A DNA stretch of 35,439 nucleotides from an uncultured Alphaproteobacteria bacterium (GCA_938084065.1 CALKDI010000060.1:1-35439), one strand, 5' to 3'. Shown: positions 16,683 through 26,147, counted from the stretch's first letter. Numbers and translations are program-made. The notes: generated by a model not told the origin, from the letters alone.

Positions 16683-17300
16683 ATGAACACGATGGAGATC
16701 AACAAGGTCGCTGGCGCGATCCTCACCGCAGGTGTGGTGGCGATGTTGTTGGGCTTTGTTGCCAAACTGATCATCCCCGTTCCTGGCGCGCATGGCGGCC
16801 ACCACGGGCCGAACCTGTTTGCGAATCTAGCACCCGCTCCGCACGACGGCGGCGCTGCTCCTGCTGGCCCTGAGCCTATAGCAGCCTTTATGGCAACGGC
16901 GAGTGTCGAGGACGGCATGAAGGTGGCAAAGAAGTGCGCTTCCTGCCACACATTTGAGGCTGGCGGCGTCAACAAGGTCGGCCCGAACCTGGCCAATATG
17001 GTCGGCGCAGCGCAGGCTAAGAAAGAGTTTGCCTATTCAGGTACGTTCCAAGAGATGGCCGGCACCTGGACGTACGAGGATCTGAGCAAGTTCCTTTACA
17101 AGCCCAAGGATTACGCGCCGGGCACCAAAATGTCCTTCCCCGGCCTGAAAAAGCCTGAGGATCGCGCTGCGGTCATCGCGTACATGCGGTCTGTTACCGA
17201 CAACCCGCCCGCTCTGCCAGACCCGAGCGCGGTGCCAGCTATGGCACCAGCCGACGCGGCTAAGCCGGCCGATGACGGTCACGGCGCTAAGAAGCACTAA
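16683..17300 (+). CDS. cycM: membrane-anchored class I cytochrome c (CycM/c552-like)
   Basis: A 205-residue cytochrome that would carry electrons, probably between the bc1 complex and an aa3 oxidase, on the periplasmic face. An uncleaved N-terminal helix (about residues 8-32) is followed by a His/Gly/Pro/Ala linker, then the haem domain with CASCH (85-89) and the distal Met150 in GTKMSFPG. The Ala/Pro-rich tail ends in HGAKKH. The start is ATG 16683 with AAAGG upstream; an ATG at 16662 adds seven residues without a ribosome site. The order divergent from kdsB-pheA supports the CycM assignment, although the symbol is by homology rather than certainty. Confidence 0.9.
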   Translation: MNTMEINKVAGAILTAGVVAMLLGFVAKLIIPVPGAHGGHHGPNLFANLAPAPHDGGAAPAGPEPIAAFMATASVEDGMKVAKKCASCHTFEAGGVNKVGPNLANMVGAAQAKKEFAYSGTFQEMAGTWTYEDLSKFLYKPKDYAPGTKMSFPGLKKPEDRAAVIAYMRSVTDNPPALPDPSAVPAMAPADAAKPADDGHGAKKH

Positions 17301-17351
17301 GCGTAAGATCTGGCGCGAAATGTGAGAGAGACGATTTTTGTTAAAGAGAAC

Positions 17352-18131
17352 ATGCAGCCTGTCTCACCAAACCTGATCGATCTAGCGAAACGGGCGGCTA
17401 ATCTTAGCCGCCCGATTTTGCGTCGGCATTTCCGCACGCCCGTCGACGTCATCCGCAAGGGCGACGAATCGCCAGTCACCCGCGCCGACCGTGAGGCTGA
17501 GACGGCTATCCGACAGCTGCTGTCGCGGGAAGTTCCGGACCACGGCATCATCGGCGAAGAGCACGGCAACGAGCGCACAGATGCCGACTATGTCTGGGTG
17601 CTAGACCCATTGGACGGCACCCGCGCTTTCGTCGTCGGCAAGCCCACTTTCGGGACCCTCATCGCTCTCGCCTACAAAGGCCGCCCCATTCTTGGCGTGA
17701 TCGACATGCCGATTCTGGGGGAGCAATGGATCGGAGCCGCCGGCCACTCCACCACTTTTAACGGCCAGCCGACCAGCACCCGCGACTGCGCGCATCTGTC
17801 AGAGGCCTGGATCAACACCACTTCACCTGAGATGTTTAGCGCTGGCGCAGAGGCCGACGGCTTTGCCCGTGTTCGAGCCGCCTCAGCGGGCTGCAATTAT
17901 GGTGGTGATTGCTATGGCTATGCCCTCATCGCCAATGGCTGCCTCGACCTGACCATCGAAGCCAGCATGCAGACCTATGACTACATGGCCCTAGCGCCGG
18001 TGATTGAGGGCGCTGGCGGTTGCATCACAGACTGGTCCGGCGCACCGCTCACCCTGTCCGGCGATGGCACTGTGCTAGCTAGCGGCGACGCGCGCGTGCA
18101 CGCAGAGGCGGTCTCACTGCTCGCAAGCTGA
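17352..18131 (+). CDS. hisN: histidinol-phosphatase, inositol-monophosphatase fold (HisN-like)
   Basis: A 259-residue Mg2+-dependent phosphatase. The metal ligands are visible: Glu69-Glu70 in GEEHG, Asp85 and Asp88 in VLDPLDGTRAF, and Asp211 in YDYMALAPVIEGAGG. GKPTFGTLIAL and GGDCYGYALIANGCLDL are features of the HisN subgroup that dephosphorylates histidinol phosphate, the penultimate step of histidine synthesis, rather than of SuhB or CysQ. The upstream GTG at 17322 gives ten extra residues; ATG 17352 has AAAGAGA three bases away and the better family start. The gene follows cycM by 51 bases. A general inositol monophosphatase is the alternative. Confidence 0.85.
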   Translation: MQPVSPNLIDLAKRAANLSRPILRRHFRTPVDVIRKGDESPVTRADREAETAIRQLLSREVPDHGIIGEEHGNERTDADYVWVLDPLDGTRAFVVGKPTFGTLIALAYKGRPILGVIDMPILGEQWIGAAGHSTTFNGQPTSTRDCAHLSEAWINTTSPEMFSAGAEADGFARVRAASAGCNYGGDCYGYALIANGCLDLTIEASMQTYDYMALAPVIEGAGGCITDWSGAPLTLSGDGTVLASGDARVHAEAVSLLAS

Positions 18132-18209
18132 CTGCGTGCCCTTTCCAGGTTCCACCTCGCCCGCTAGTCTTTGTGGCTAATCTACAGATCGCTCAAGCGA
18201 GTTTGTCCC

Positions 18210-19007
18210 ATGACCAACCCCACCTATGAAATCTTCGCCATCAAGTATGGTGAGCGTGTCGGCACCCGCGGCTCGATCTTTATCCATGGCGACCCGCATG
18301 AGGCGCCGCTAGCGATGGATTACTACATCTGGGCGATCCGCAACCAAGACCGCACCATCGTCGTCGACACCGGCTTCTCCAAGGCGGAGGGCGAGCGTCG
18401 GGGCCGCACCTATACCCAAAGCCCGCGCGAGGGGCTGGAGCGTGTCGGTATCGACCCGGACAGCGTCAAAGACGTCATCATCAGCCATATGCACTATGAC
18501 CACGCCGGCAACCTGGACATGTTCCCGAACGCCCGCTTCCACCTGCAAACGGCAGAGATGGCCTTTGCCACCGGGCGCGGCATCACCTTTGGCGTGCTGG
18601 GCCATTCCTTTACCAAGGAGGACGCTCTGCAGACCCTGCAAGCGACCTTCGCCTACCGGGTGCAATACTATTCAGGCGATGCGGAGATCGCGCCGGGCAT
18701 CAACGTCCACTTCATCGGCGGCCATGCTGCCGGCCTGCAATGCGTCAGTGTCGAGACTGCCCGTGGCCGTGTGATCCTGGCCACCGACGCCGCGCACTAT
18801 TACGAGAGCTTCCTGGAGGAGCCTCAGTTCACCACCCACATTCACATGGCCGGCATGCTGGAAGGCTATCGCACACTGCGCCGCCTGGCACCCGCCGATA
18901 GCCATGTCGTACCCGGCCACGACCCTATGGTGCTGGACCGCTATCCCGCCGCTGCACCTGGGCTGGAAGGGATCGCTGTCCGGCTCGATCTGCCTGAGCA
19001 GGTCTAG
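18210..19007 (+). CDS. metallo-beta-lactamase-fold hydrolase (N-acyl homoserine lactonase-like)
   Basis: A 265-residue cytosolic hydrolase with the di-zinc motif SHMHYDHAGN (His93, His95, Asp97, His98), followed by a later His in IGGHAAG, an Asp in LATDAAHYY and a His in VPGHDP. The spacing and TIVVDTGF (49-56) resemble the AttM/AiiA-like lactonase branch. Whether it opens acyl-homoserine lactones or another lactone or ester cannot be told; no luxI or luxR is in the window. ATG 18210 is preferred to an upstream in-frame start at 18171 because similarity starts there; the ribosome site is poor. It lies between hisN and yejA, a position from which I would not expect a functional link. Confidence 0.85.
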   Translation: MTNPTYEIFAIKYGERVGTRGSIFIHGDPHEAPLAMDYYIWAIRNQDRTIVVDTGFSKAEGERRGRTYTQSPREGLERVGIDPDSVKDVIISHMHYDHAGNLDMFPNARFHLQTAEMAFATGRGITFGVLGHSFTKEDALQTLQATFAYRVQYYSGDAEIAPGINVHFIGGHAAGLQCVSVETARGRVILATDAAHYYESFLEEPQFTTHIHMAGMLEGYRTLRRLAPADSHVVPGHDPMVLDRYPAAAPGLEGIAVRLDLPEQV

Positions 19008-19103
19008 AACCGGCTGACATTTGCGTGAGCAACGGCTTGGTACTGGCATATGCCCGCGCCAACTCCCACTATAAAGGCCCCAGAACCGACAGGGTGTTAC
19101 CTC

Positions 19104-20951
19104 GTGATCCGCTTGACCATCGCTCTATTGATCCTCACGTTTGGCCTGAGTGCGGCTGCGCGCGCCGCTGACGAACCCCGCATCATTCATGCACACGGCA
19201 TCGCCATGCACGGCACGCCCAAATACGCTGAGGGTTTTCCGCATTTCGACTATGTGAACCCGAATGCGCCCAAGGGCGGATCAGTGCGGCTAGCAACGTC
19301 TGGCACATACGACTCGTTCAACCCCTTCATTCCCAAGGGCAATCCCGGCGTTGGCAGCGGCATGGCCATCGAGACCCTGATGGTCTCCAGCACCGATGAG
19401 GCCTTTACCCAATACGGCTTGATCGCCGAGAGCATCACCTACCCCGAAGATCGGTCCTGGATCACCTTCCGCCTGCGGCCAGAGGCACGCTGGCACGATG
19501 GCAAACCGATCACGCCGGATGACGTGGTGTTCTCGTTCAATATCCTGAAAGAGAAGGGCCAGCCCTTCTATCGCTTCTATTACGGCAGCGTCACCAGCGC
19601 GGAGATAACGGGCGAGCGCGATGTAACCTTCCGCTTTGCCGCTGGGGAAAACCTGGAACTGCCACTGATCGTCGGCCAGCTCTCGATCCTGCCCAAGCAT
19701 TATTGGGAAGGCCGCGACTTCTCCAAAACCACGCTGGAGCCGCCACTAGGCTCCGGTCCTTACCGCATCGCAAACTTCGAAGCCGGCCGCTATGTAGAGG
19801 TCGAGCGTGTCGCCGACTATTGGGGCAAAGACCTCCCCGTCAATCGCGGCCAGGACAATTTCGACCGCATGCGCTATGACTACTACCGCGATCCGACGGT
19901 CATTCGCGAGGCGATTAAGGCCGGCGATATCGACTATTACCAGGAAAGTCAGGCCAAGGCCTGGGCCCAGGATTTCGATATTGAGGCCGTCCAAAAAGGC
20001 TGGCTGGTCAAGGAAGAGGTTGCCCACGACCGCCCTGCTGGCATGCAGGCCTTCGTCATGAACCTGCGTCGCACGCAATTCCAGGACGTGCGCGTGCGTG
20101 AGGCTTTGGCCTATGCCTTTGATTTCGAGTGGACCAACAAAAACCTATTCTTCGGTCAATACACCCGCGCTAAGAGCTTTTTCTCAAATTCGGAGCTAGG
20201 TTCTAGCGGCCTGCCGACCGGCGATGAGTTGGCAATTTTGGAGCCCTATCGGGACCAACTGCCACCGGAGGTCTTCACAAAAGAATACCAGCCCCCAGTA
20301 ACTAATGGCTCCGGCCAACAACGCACGGGCATTCGCACGGCCCTGCGGTTGTTTAAGAAAGCCGGATACGAAGTCCGCGATCAGGTCATGATCAACGCCG
20401 CGACGGGCCAGCCGTTACAGTTTGAGATGCTGTTGCGCGCCGGTGGCTCCGGCTTCCGCCGCATCGTTCTGCCCATGCAACAAACGCTGAAACGCATGGG
20501 CATCGCAATGTCCATACGCGAGGTGGACGACGCTCAATACATCAATCGCCTCCGCAGCCACGACTACGACATGATCTCCAGCGGCTGGGGCCAGAGCGAC
20601 TCGCCAGGCAATGAACAGCGCGGCTTTTGGGGCAGTGCGGCGGCGGATCAGGCAGGCTCTCGCAATCTCGCCGGCTTAAAAGATCCGGTGGTCGATGCGT
20701 TGATCGAACAGCTGATCGCCGCCCCAGACCGGGAGCAATTGGTGCTGCGCACTCGTGCGCTGGATCGTGTGCTGCTGGCGCAGCATTTCATCATTCCAAA
20801 CTGGTATTTGTCGAAGGACCGCATCCTCTACTGGAACAAGTTCGCCCGCCCGCCGCTGATGCAGAACGAGGGCACCAGTTTCTCTTGGTGGTGGTATGAT
20901 GAGGCCAAGGCGAGTGCATTGAACGCGGCCACGGGCAAGTCCTCAAACTGA
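19104..20951 (+). CDS. yejA: peptide ABC transporter substrate-binding protein (YejA-like)
   Basis: A 615-residue family 5 periplasmic solute-binding protein that delivers peptides to the YejBEF importer. I start at GTG 19104: AGGG lies nine bases upstream, and translation then opens with a textbook signal peptide (MIRLTIALLILTFGL, cleaved after ARA before ADEPR). Starting at ATG 19050 would put 18 odd residues before the signal. Conserved parts are HGIAMHG, FDYVNPNAPKGGSVRLA, RPEARWHDGKPITPDDVVFS and RVREALAYAFDFEWTNKNLF. The stop overlaps the yejB ATG by one base (TGATG). In E. coli this system takes up microcin C, and in Brucella it affects resistance to antimicrobial peptides; the same role is plausible here. 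Confidence 0.93.
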   Translation: MIRLTIALLILTFGLSAAARAADEPRIIHAHGIAMHGTPKYAEGFPHFDYVNPNAPKGGSVRLATSGTYDSFNPFIPKGNPGVGSGMAIETLMVSSTDEAFTQYGLIAESITYPEDRSWITFRLRPEARWHDGKPITPDDVVFSFNILKEKGQPFYRFYYGSVTSAEITGERDVTFRFAAGENLELPLIVGQLSILPKHYWEGRDFSKTTLEPPLGSGPYRIANFEAGRYVEVERVADYWGKDLPVNRGQDNFDRMRYDYYRDPTVIREAIKAGDIDYYQESQAKAWAQDFDIEAVQKGWLVKEEVAHDRPAGMQAFVMNLRRTQFQDVRVREALAYAFDFEWTNKNLFFGQYTRAKSFFSNSELGSSGLPTGDELAILEPYRDQLPPEVFTKEYQPPVTNGSGQQRTGIRTALRLFKKAGYEVRDQVMINAATGQPLQFEMLLRAGGSGFRRIVLPMQQTLKRMGIAMSIREVDDAQYINRLRSHDYDMISSGWGQSDSPGNEQRGFWGSAAADQAGSRNLAGLKDPVVDALIEQLIAAPDREQLVLRTRALDRVLLAQHFIIPNWYLSKDRILYWNKFARPPLMQNEGTSFSWWWYDEAKASALNAATGKSSN

Positions 20952-22075
20952 TGCTCGCCTACATTATCCGCCGCCTGCTGCTGATGATCCCGACCCTGTT
21001 CGGCATCATGGTACTGAACTTCGTCATCATCCAGATCGCGCCAGGCGGCCCGGTTGAGCAGGTCATTGCCGAGCTTACTGGCGAGGGCGGCGGCGCCATC
21101 CAGCGCGTGACCCAGGGCGGCGGCGACTTTGCATCTGGCGGTGGTGGCAACCAGCCCGCAGCGTCGGCCTCAGGAGGCGGACAGACAGGCTCCGCCTACC
21201 GCGGCGCGCAGGGGCTCGACCCGGCGTTTATCAAGGAGCTGGAGCAGCGCTTCGGCTTCGACAAGCCCATCGGTGAGCGCTTTGTGCAGATGATCGGCAA
21301 CTATCTCACGTTCGATTTCGGCGACAGTTTTTTCCGTGATCAATCGGTTGTCAGTCTGGTAGTCGACAAAATGCCGGTCTCCATCTCGCTAGGGCTGTGG
21401 ACCACGCTGCTGACCTACCTCATCTGCCTGCCGCTGGGCATTATGAAGGCGGTACGGGATGGTTCGCGCTTTGATGTCTGGACCAGCGGTGTGATCATCG
21501 TCGGCAATGCCATTCCCAGTTTTGGCTTTGCAATCCTGCTACTCGTGTTGTTTGCCGGCGGCAATTATTACGACTGGTTCCCGTTACGCGGCCTGACCTC
21601 GCCAGGCTTCGAAAACATGACAATGGTGGAGCAGGTGGTCGACTATTTTTGGCATCTGGCTTTGCCGCTCGCCGCCATGATGATCGGCGCGTTTGCGACG
21701 CTGACCCTGCTGACCAAGAACAGCTTCCTCGACCAAATTTCGCAGCAATACGTCACCACCGCACGCGCGAAAGGCCTCTCCGAAGGCCAGGTGCTGTGGG
21801 GCCATGTGTTCCGCAATGGCATGCTGATTATCATCGCCGGATTCCCCAGCGCCTTTGTGGGCATCCTGTTCGGTTCCGCCGTGTTTATCGAGACCATTTT
21901 CTCGCTTGATGGCTTGGGCTTGCTGGGGTTCGAGTCAGCGCTGAACCGTGATTATCCCGTGATGTTCGCAACCCTCTATGTGTTCACCCTCATGGGCCTG
22001 ATCTTGGGGCTGATCGGCGACCTGATGTACATGATCATCGATCCCCGCATCGACTTCGAAGCCCGGGGGGCTTGA
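20951..22075 (+). CDS. yejB: peptide ABC transporter permease (YejB)
   Basis: A 374-residue inner-membrane permease. It opens MLAYIIRRLLLMIPTLFGIM and shares with E. coli YejB the IAPGGPVEQ motif, YRGAQGLDP, FDFGDSFFRDQSV, KMPVSISLGLW, LTKNSFLDQISQQYVTTARAKG (the cytosolic EAA-like loop contacting the ATPase) and the end DPRIDFE. The Gly/Ser-rich stretch at about residues 45-85 lies between the first helix and the conserved periplasmic region; E. coli YejB has a similar insert, so it is a family trait. Translation is coupled to yejA by TGATG. A 208-base gap containing a palindromic repeat, rather than the usual short spacing, separates it from yejE. Confidence 0.96.
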   Translation: MLAYIIRRLLLMIPTLFGIMVLNFVIIQIAPGGPVEQVIAELTGEGGGAIQRVTQGGGDFASGGGGNQPAASASGGGQTGSAYRGAQGLDPAFIKELEQRFGFDKPIGERFVQMIGNYLTFDFGDSFFRDQSVVSLVVDKMPVSISLGLWTTLLTYLICLPLGIMKAVRDGSRFDVWTSGVIIVGNAIPSFGFAILLLVLFAGGNYYDWFPLRGLTSPGFENMTMVEQVVDYFWHLALPLAAMMIGAFATLTLLTKNSFLDQISQQYVTTARAKGLSEGQVLWGHVFRNGMLIIIAGFPSAFVGILFGSAVFIETIFSLDGLGLLGFESALNRDYPVMFATLYVFTLMGLILGLIGDLMYMIIDPRIDFEARGA

Positions 22076-22118
22076 GGATTATGAGGTTTGATCGCCGCCC
22101 CAATCCCCTTCCCCACTT

Positions 22119-22215
22119 CCCTGAACTTGTTTCAGGGTCCATGCCTGAGAACCGAAATACAGAGTTCGAATTCTGTCGGAAACTCTCAGGCATGGGTCCC
22201 GAAACGAGTTCGGGA
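22119..22215. repeat. intergenic palindromic repeat (nested inverted repeats) inside the yej operon
   Basis: A 97-base element with 32-base outer arms (22119-22150 and 22184-22215) that match at 26 of 32 positions, all differences being transitions. Each arm is itself a hairpin with perfect 7-base stems: CCCTGAA-CTTGT-TTCAGGG on the left and TCCCGAA-ACGAG-TTCGGGA on the right. The centre is nearly palindromic around TTCGAA. I recognise this type as a dispersed element common between genes in alphaproteobacteria. In the yej transcript it would form a long stem-loop between yejB and yejE. Confidence 0.8.
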
Positions 22216-22283
22216 CATGAGGGCAAGTTTGATGCGGTGCTGTCGCTTGCCTACGCCGGCCATTCAGTGAGAGCAATCTAACC

Positions 22284-23309
22284 ATGGCCCTCACCCCCCT
22301 CACCCAGCGCCGGATTGCTAACTTCAAAGCCAACCGCCGCGGATATTGGTCGCTCTGGATTTTTCTGGCGCTGTTCGTGCTCAGCCTGTTTGCGGAGTTC
22401 ATCGCCAACGATAAACCCATCCTGATTTGGTACGATGGCGCACCGCACGTGCCCGTATTCCAATCCTACCCAGAGACCGCGTTCGGCGGCGAATTCCCGA
22501 CCGAGGCGGACTATCGCGATCCCTACCTACAGGAAAAAATCGCCGAGAAAGGCTGGGTGGTCTGGCCGCTGATCCCATATAGCTACAAGACTGTCGCCTG
22601 GGATTTGCCGGTGCCCGCGCCCTCCCCGCCAGATAGTGACCATTGGCTTGGCACCGATGATCAGGCGCGGGATGTGATGGCGGGCCTGATCTACGGCTTC
22701 CGCATCTCCGTCATTTTCGGCCTGACCCTTACCATTCTCAGCGCCGCTATAGGCGTCACAGCCGGTGCGCTGCAAGGCTTTTATGGCGGCTGGTTTGATC
22801 TGTTGTTCCAGCGCTTTATCGAGATTTGGGCCGGCCTACCGACGCTCTATATCCTCATCATTATGGCCAGCGTCATCGTCCCTGGCTTCTTCACCATCCT
22901 GATCCTGCTGCTGGCGTTCGGCTGGATCGGCTTTGTCGGAGTCGTCCGCGCAGAGTTCCTTCGCGCGCGCAATTTTGACTATGTCCGCGCCGCCAGAGCC
23001 CTTGGCGTTGGCGATCTGACCATTATCTTCCGTCACGTGCTGCCGAACGCCATGGTCGCCACCCTGACCTTCCTGCCATTCTCGCTGCTCGGCGGCATAA
23101 CCAGCCTGACGGGGCTCGACTATCTGGGCTTCGGCCTGCCGCCCGGCTCGCCCTCGCTCGGCTCGCTGCTGGCGCAGGGCAAGGCCAACCTGCAGGCGCC
23201 CTGGCTGGGCCTGACCGGCTTCTTCACCATCGCCGTGCTGTTGTCGCTGCTGGTCTTCGTCGGCGAGGCGGTGCGCGATGCCTTTAACCCCCGGAAACTC
23301 GGCCTATGA
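22284..23309 (+). CDS. yejE: peptide ABC transporter permease (YejE)
   Basis: A 341-residue inner-membrane permease, partner of YejB. One N-terminal helix (about 20-41) is followed by a large periplasmic segment (about 42-125, including the family-typical IAEKGWVVWPLIPYSYKT and HWLGTDDQARDV) and five more helices. The cytosolic EAA loop reads EFLRARNFDYVRAARALG and contacts the ATPase YejF. The end AVRDAFNPRK is normal. The ribosome site before ATG 22284 is weak (GAGAG some ten bases upstream). The stop overlaps the yejF start by four bases (ATGA). Separation from yejB by a palindromic repeat may change the balance between subunits. Confidence 0.96.
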   Translation: MALTPLTQRRIANFKANRRGYWSLWIFLALFVLSLFAEFIANDKPILIWYDGAPHVPVFQSYPETAFGGEFPTEADYRDPYLQEKIAEKGWVVWPLIPYSYKTVAWDLPVPAPSPPDSDHWLGTDDQARDVMAGLIYGFRISVIFGLTLTILSAAIGVTAGALQGFYGGWFDLLFQRFIEIWAGLPTLYILIIMASVIVPGFFTILILLLAFGWIGFVGVVRAEFLRARNFDYVRAARALGVGDLTIIFRHVLPNAMVATLTFLPFSLLGGITSLTGLDYLGFGLPPGSPSLGSLLAQGKANLQAPWLGLTGFFTIAVLLSLLVFVGEAVRDAFNPRKLGL

Positions 23310-24934
23310 GCGCGCCCCTCCTCCAGGTCGAAAATCTCGCCGTTGATTTTCAGATCGGCAAGCGGACGGCCCACGCCGTGCGCGGCATCTCGTTCGAACT
23401 GCACAAGGGAGAGACGCTGGCCATTGTCGGCGAGAGCGGCTCTGGCAAGTCGGTCAGCGCCCTCTCCATTCTGCAATTGCTGGCCTATCCACCAGCCAGC
23501 CACCCCTCCGGCTCCATCAAGTTCGAGGGGCAGGAGATGATTGGCGCGTCCAAAAACACGCTCCGCTCAATCCGCGGCAATCGTATCGCTATGATTTTTC
23601 AGGAGCCAATGACAGCGCTCAACCCGCTGCACACGGTCTACAAGCAGATAGGCGAGGTGCTGCGGGTGCACAAAGGTCTCTCGCCCGAACGCACTCGCGC
23701 CCGTGTGCTGGAACTGCTGCATCTGGTCGGCATTCCCGACCCGGAAACCCGCCTCGCCAGCTATCCGCACCAGATGTCCGGCGGCCAGCGCCAGCGGGTG
23801 ATGATCGCTATGGCTTTGGCAAACGACCCGGACCTGCTGATCGCCGACGAGCCAACCACCGCCGTCGACGTCACCATTCAGGCGCAAATCCTGGAGCTGC
23901 TTGAGGACCTACAGCAGCGCCTCGGCATGGCCATGCTGTTGATCACGCACGACCTGGGCATTGTCCGCAAAGTGGCCGACCGCGTCGCGGTGATGACGCA
24001 GGGTGAAATCGTCGAGCAAGGCCCGACCGAGGCCATCTTCGAGAGCCCGCAACACGCCTACACCCGCCACCTGCTAGCAGCCGAGCCCAAAGGCCGCCCG
24101 GAGCCGGCAGACCCAGATGCGCCAATCGTGATCGAAGGACAGGACGTCAAAGTCTGGTTCCCGATCAAGCGCGGTGTGCTGCGGCGCACCGTTGGCCATA
24201 TCAAGGCGGTGGATGGCATTTCGCTCACCGTGCGCGAGGGCCACACGGTCGGCGTCGTCGGCGAAAGCGGCTCTGGCAAGACCACGCTTGGCCTGGGATT
24301 GATCCGGTTAGAGCGGGCAGAAGGAACCCTCACCTTCCGCGGCACTGACCTGCGCCAGCCGCAAGGCCGTGCGCTGCGGGCGCTGCGCAAAGAACTCCAA
24401 ATCGTCTTTCAGGACCCATACGGCTCCCTCTCGCCCCGCCTCTCCATCCGCCAGATCATCGGCGAGGGCCTCCGCGTTCATCAACTGGCCGATAGCCCTG
24501 CCGAGGCTGACCGCATGATCGAGGCGGTCCTGGATGAGGTCGGCCTCGAATCCGCGATGGCAGAGCGCTATCCGCACGAATTCTCCGGCGGCCAACGCCA
24601 ACGCATCGCCATCGCCCGCGCTATGATCTTAAAGCCTCGCTTCGTCGTGCTGGATGAGCCGACTAGTGCGCTGGATATGTCGGTTCAGGCCCAGATCGTG
24701 GAATTGCTGCGAGACCTGCAACAGCGCCACAAACTCGCCTACCTGTTCATCAGCCATGACTTGAAAGTCGTCCGCGCTATGGCGCATGACTTGATCGTCA
24801 TGAAGGACGGCAAAGTGGTGGAGCAAGGCCCGGCAGACCGCGTGTTCGACTCCCCGCAACAGCCCTACACCCGCGCCCTCCTCACCGCCGCGTTCGAGAA
24901 CCGGGTGAGTGAGGCTGGGGCTGTGGGGACTTAG
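23306..24934 (+). CDS. yejF: peptide ABC transporter ATP-binding protein, two fused ATPase domains (YejF)
   Basis: A 542-residue cytosolic protein that powers the YejBE channel with two ATPase domains in one chain. Domain 1: Walker A GESGSGKS (42-49), signature MSGGQRQ (157-163), Walker B LLIADE (177-182). Domain 2: Walker A GESGSGKT (319-326), signature FSGGQRQ (426-432), Walker B FVVLDE (446-451). All catalytic residues are intact in both, and the oligopeptide-type tail after domain 1 ([13 protein letters not shown]) is present. It overlaps yejE by four bases. The operon appears to end here, though I see no hairpin terminator in the following 105 bases. Confidence 0.96.
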   Translation: MSAPLLQVENLAVDFQIGKRTAHAVRGISFELHKGETLAIVGESGSGKSVSALSILQLLAYPPASHPSGSIKFEGQEMIGASKNTLRSIRGNRIAMIFQEPMTALNPLHTVYKQIGEVLRVHKGLSPERTRARVLELLHLVGIPDPETRLASYPHQMSGGQRQRVMIAMALANDPDLLIADEPTTAVDVTIQAQILELLEDLQQRLGMAMLLITHDLGIVRKVADRVAVMTQGEIVEQGPTEAIFESPQHAYTRHLLAAEPKGRPEPADPDAPIVIEGQDVKVWFPIKRGVLRRTVGHIKAVDGISLTVREGHTVGVVGESGSGKTTLGLGLIRLERAEGTLTFRGTDLRQPQGRALRALRKELQIVFQDPYGSLSPRLSIRQIIGEGLRVHQLADSPAEADRMIEAVLDEVGLESAMAERYPHEFSGGQRQRIAIARAMILKPRFVVLDEPTSALDMSVQAQIVELLRDLQQRHKLAYLFISHDLKVVRAMAHDLIVMKDGKVVEQGPADRVFDSPQQPYTRALLTAAFENRVSEAGAVGT

Positions 24935-25039
24935 GCCCAAATTGCCTCACAAAACCTGTTCTAATTCAGCCGGAAACATGCGGTAATCGCCTCAGATCAG
25001 CAGGCACTTCGCCCTCCATGCAGGTATGAGAGACAGACC

Positions 25040-26089
25040 ATGAAAGTTAATTTCGGCGTTTTGGTATCCAGCGGCTCGACCTTTCCTTACCAGAAAGACT
25101 TGGGCGCGTTCGCAGAATTGATCCGGGTTATCGATGGCTGCGGAGTCGCCATGATCGGCACCGCTGACACCAGCTTTATCTATGGCGACGCCTTTGTTCG
25201 CGCGACCCTGATTGCCCAGCACGCCAAGAACGCACTGGTAGGCATCCACCCCTCCAACCCGATCACGCGAGAGCCGCAGATCATGGCGGCCTTCCTGGCC
25301 TCTATCGATGCGATGACGGATGGCCGGGCCTTCCTGGATATCGCGACTGGTGATAGCGCGGTCTACAATATTGGCCTCAAACCGGGCACCCGCGCCCGGG
25401 TAGAGGATTACGTCACTTGCGTGCGCGAACTGATGGCCACGGGCGAATCCACTTATCAGGGCCGGCCCCAGCGGGTGCGCTGGCACCAAGACACGGTTAA
25501 ACCGCAGGTTCCGATCACCTTCTGCGCGGAAGGCCCCCGCACGCTACACCTGGGTGGGCGCATCTTTGACGGCGTCATCGCCGGTACTGGTGTGCTGCCG
25601 GAGGTCATCAAGGACACCATCGCTCGCGTCCGCGCCGGCGCTGAGAGCGAAGGCCGTGATCCGGCGGATGTGCCGGTCTGGTTCACCACACGCTCGTCCT
25701 TGAATGAAGACCGGGAGAAGTCCATCAACGGCATTCACGCCTCAGTCTCCTCCATCCTGAACCACTCCATGCGCTTCGGGCTGGACAACAAGAGCGTGCC
25801 CGGCCAGTTCCGCGACAAGATCCAGGAATATGTGGATGGCTACGAGTTGTACGACCATGTGCTGCAAGGCGGGCGCAATCCCAAGCGTATGGAAGACCTG
25901 GGCCTGACCGACTACGCCATGGACCGCTATGCGCTCGCCGGCAACGCCAAGGACTGGATCGAGCGCATCAGCGCCATCGCCGACGCCGGCGGCACCAATA
26001 TCTGGTTCAGCGTCGAGCCAGGGCCGATTGAGCAGCAAATCCACTACATGAAAATGTTTGAGAAAGAGATCCTACCGGAGTTCGTTTAG
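25040..26089 (+). CDS. LLM-class (luciferase-like) flavin-dependent oxidoreductase
   Basis: A 349-residue TIM-barrel protein of the bacterial luciferase-like monooxygenase superfamily, using FMNH2 or F420 to oxidise or reduce an unknown substrate. The N-terminus MKVNFGVLVSSG, the GIHPSNPITREPQIMAAFLAS block, RAFLDIATGDSAVYNIG, VRELMATGES, VPITFCAEGPRTLHLGGRIFDG and the ending GNAKDWIERISAIADAGG are characteristic of the phthiodiolone-ketoreductase/F420-type LLM branch. No flavin reductase partner is encoded next to it. The start ATG 25040 has GAGAGA about eight bases upstream. It precedes katG by 237 bases with its own regulatory gap, so the two are probably separate transcripts. Confidence 0.9.
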   Translation: MKVNFGVLVSSGSTFPYQKDLGAFAELIRVIDGCGVAMIGTADTSFIYGDAFVRATLIAQHAKNALVGIHPSNPITREPQIMAAFLASIDAMTDGRAFLDIATGDSAVYNIGLKPGTRARVEDYVTCVRELMATGESTYQGRPQRVRWHQDTVKPQVPITFCAEGPRTLHLGGRIFDGVIAGTGVLPEVIKDTIARVRAGAESEGRDPADVPVWFTTRSSLNEDREKSINGIHASVSSILNHSMRFGLDNKSVPGQFRDKIQEYVDGYELYDHVLQGGRNPKRMEDLGLTDYAMDRYALAGNAKDWIERISAIADAGGTNIWFSVEPGPIEQQIHYMKMFEKEILPEFV

Positions 26090-26147
26090 GAGCGCCCCAG
26101 GCCTCTGTCTCGGGAGGGATCCCTGTATTTCTGGTATTTCGATCTGG

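Noticed and set aside
22072-22281. 69-codon frame between yejB and yejE
   Set aside because: It translates the palindromic repeat itself (PELVSGS, GPETSSG), a well-known false coding pattern of such elements.
18210-24934. Microcin- or quorum-sensing-specific system formed by the lactonase-like gene and yej genes
   Set aside because: The lactonase-like gene has a separate start region about 100 bases from yejA and no functional tie. Yej importers are common stand-alone systems.
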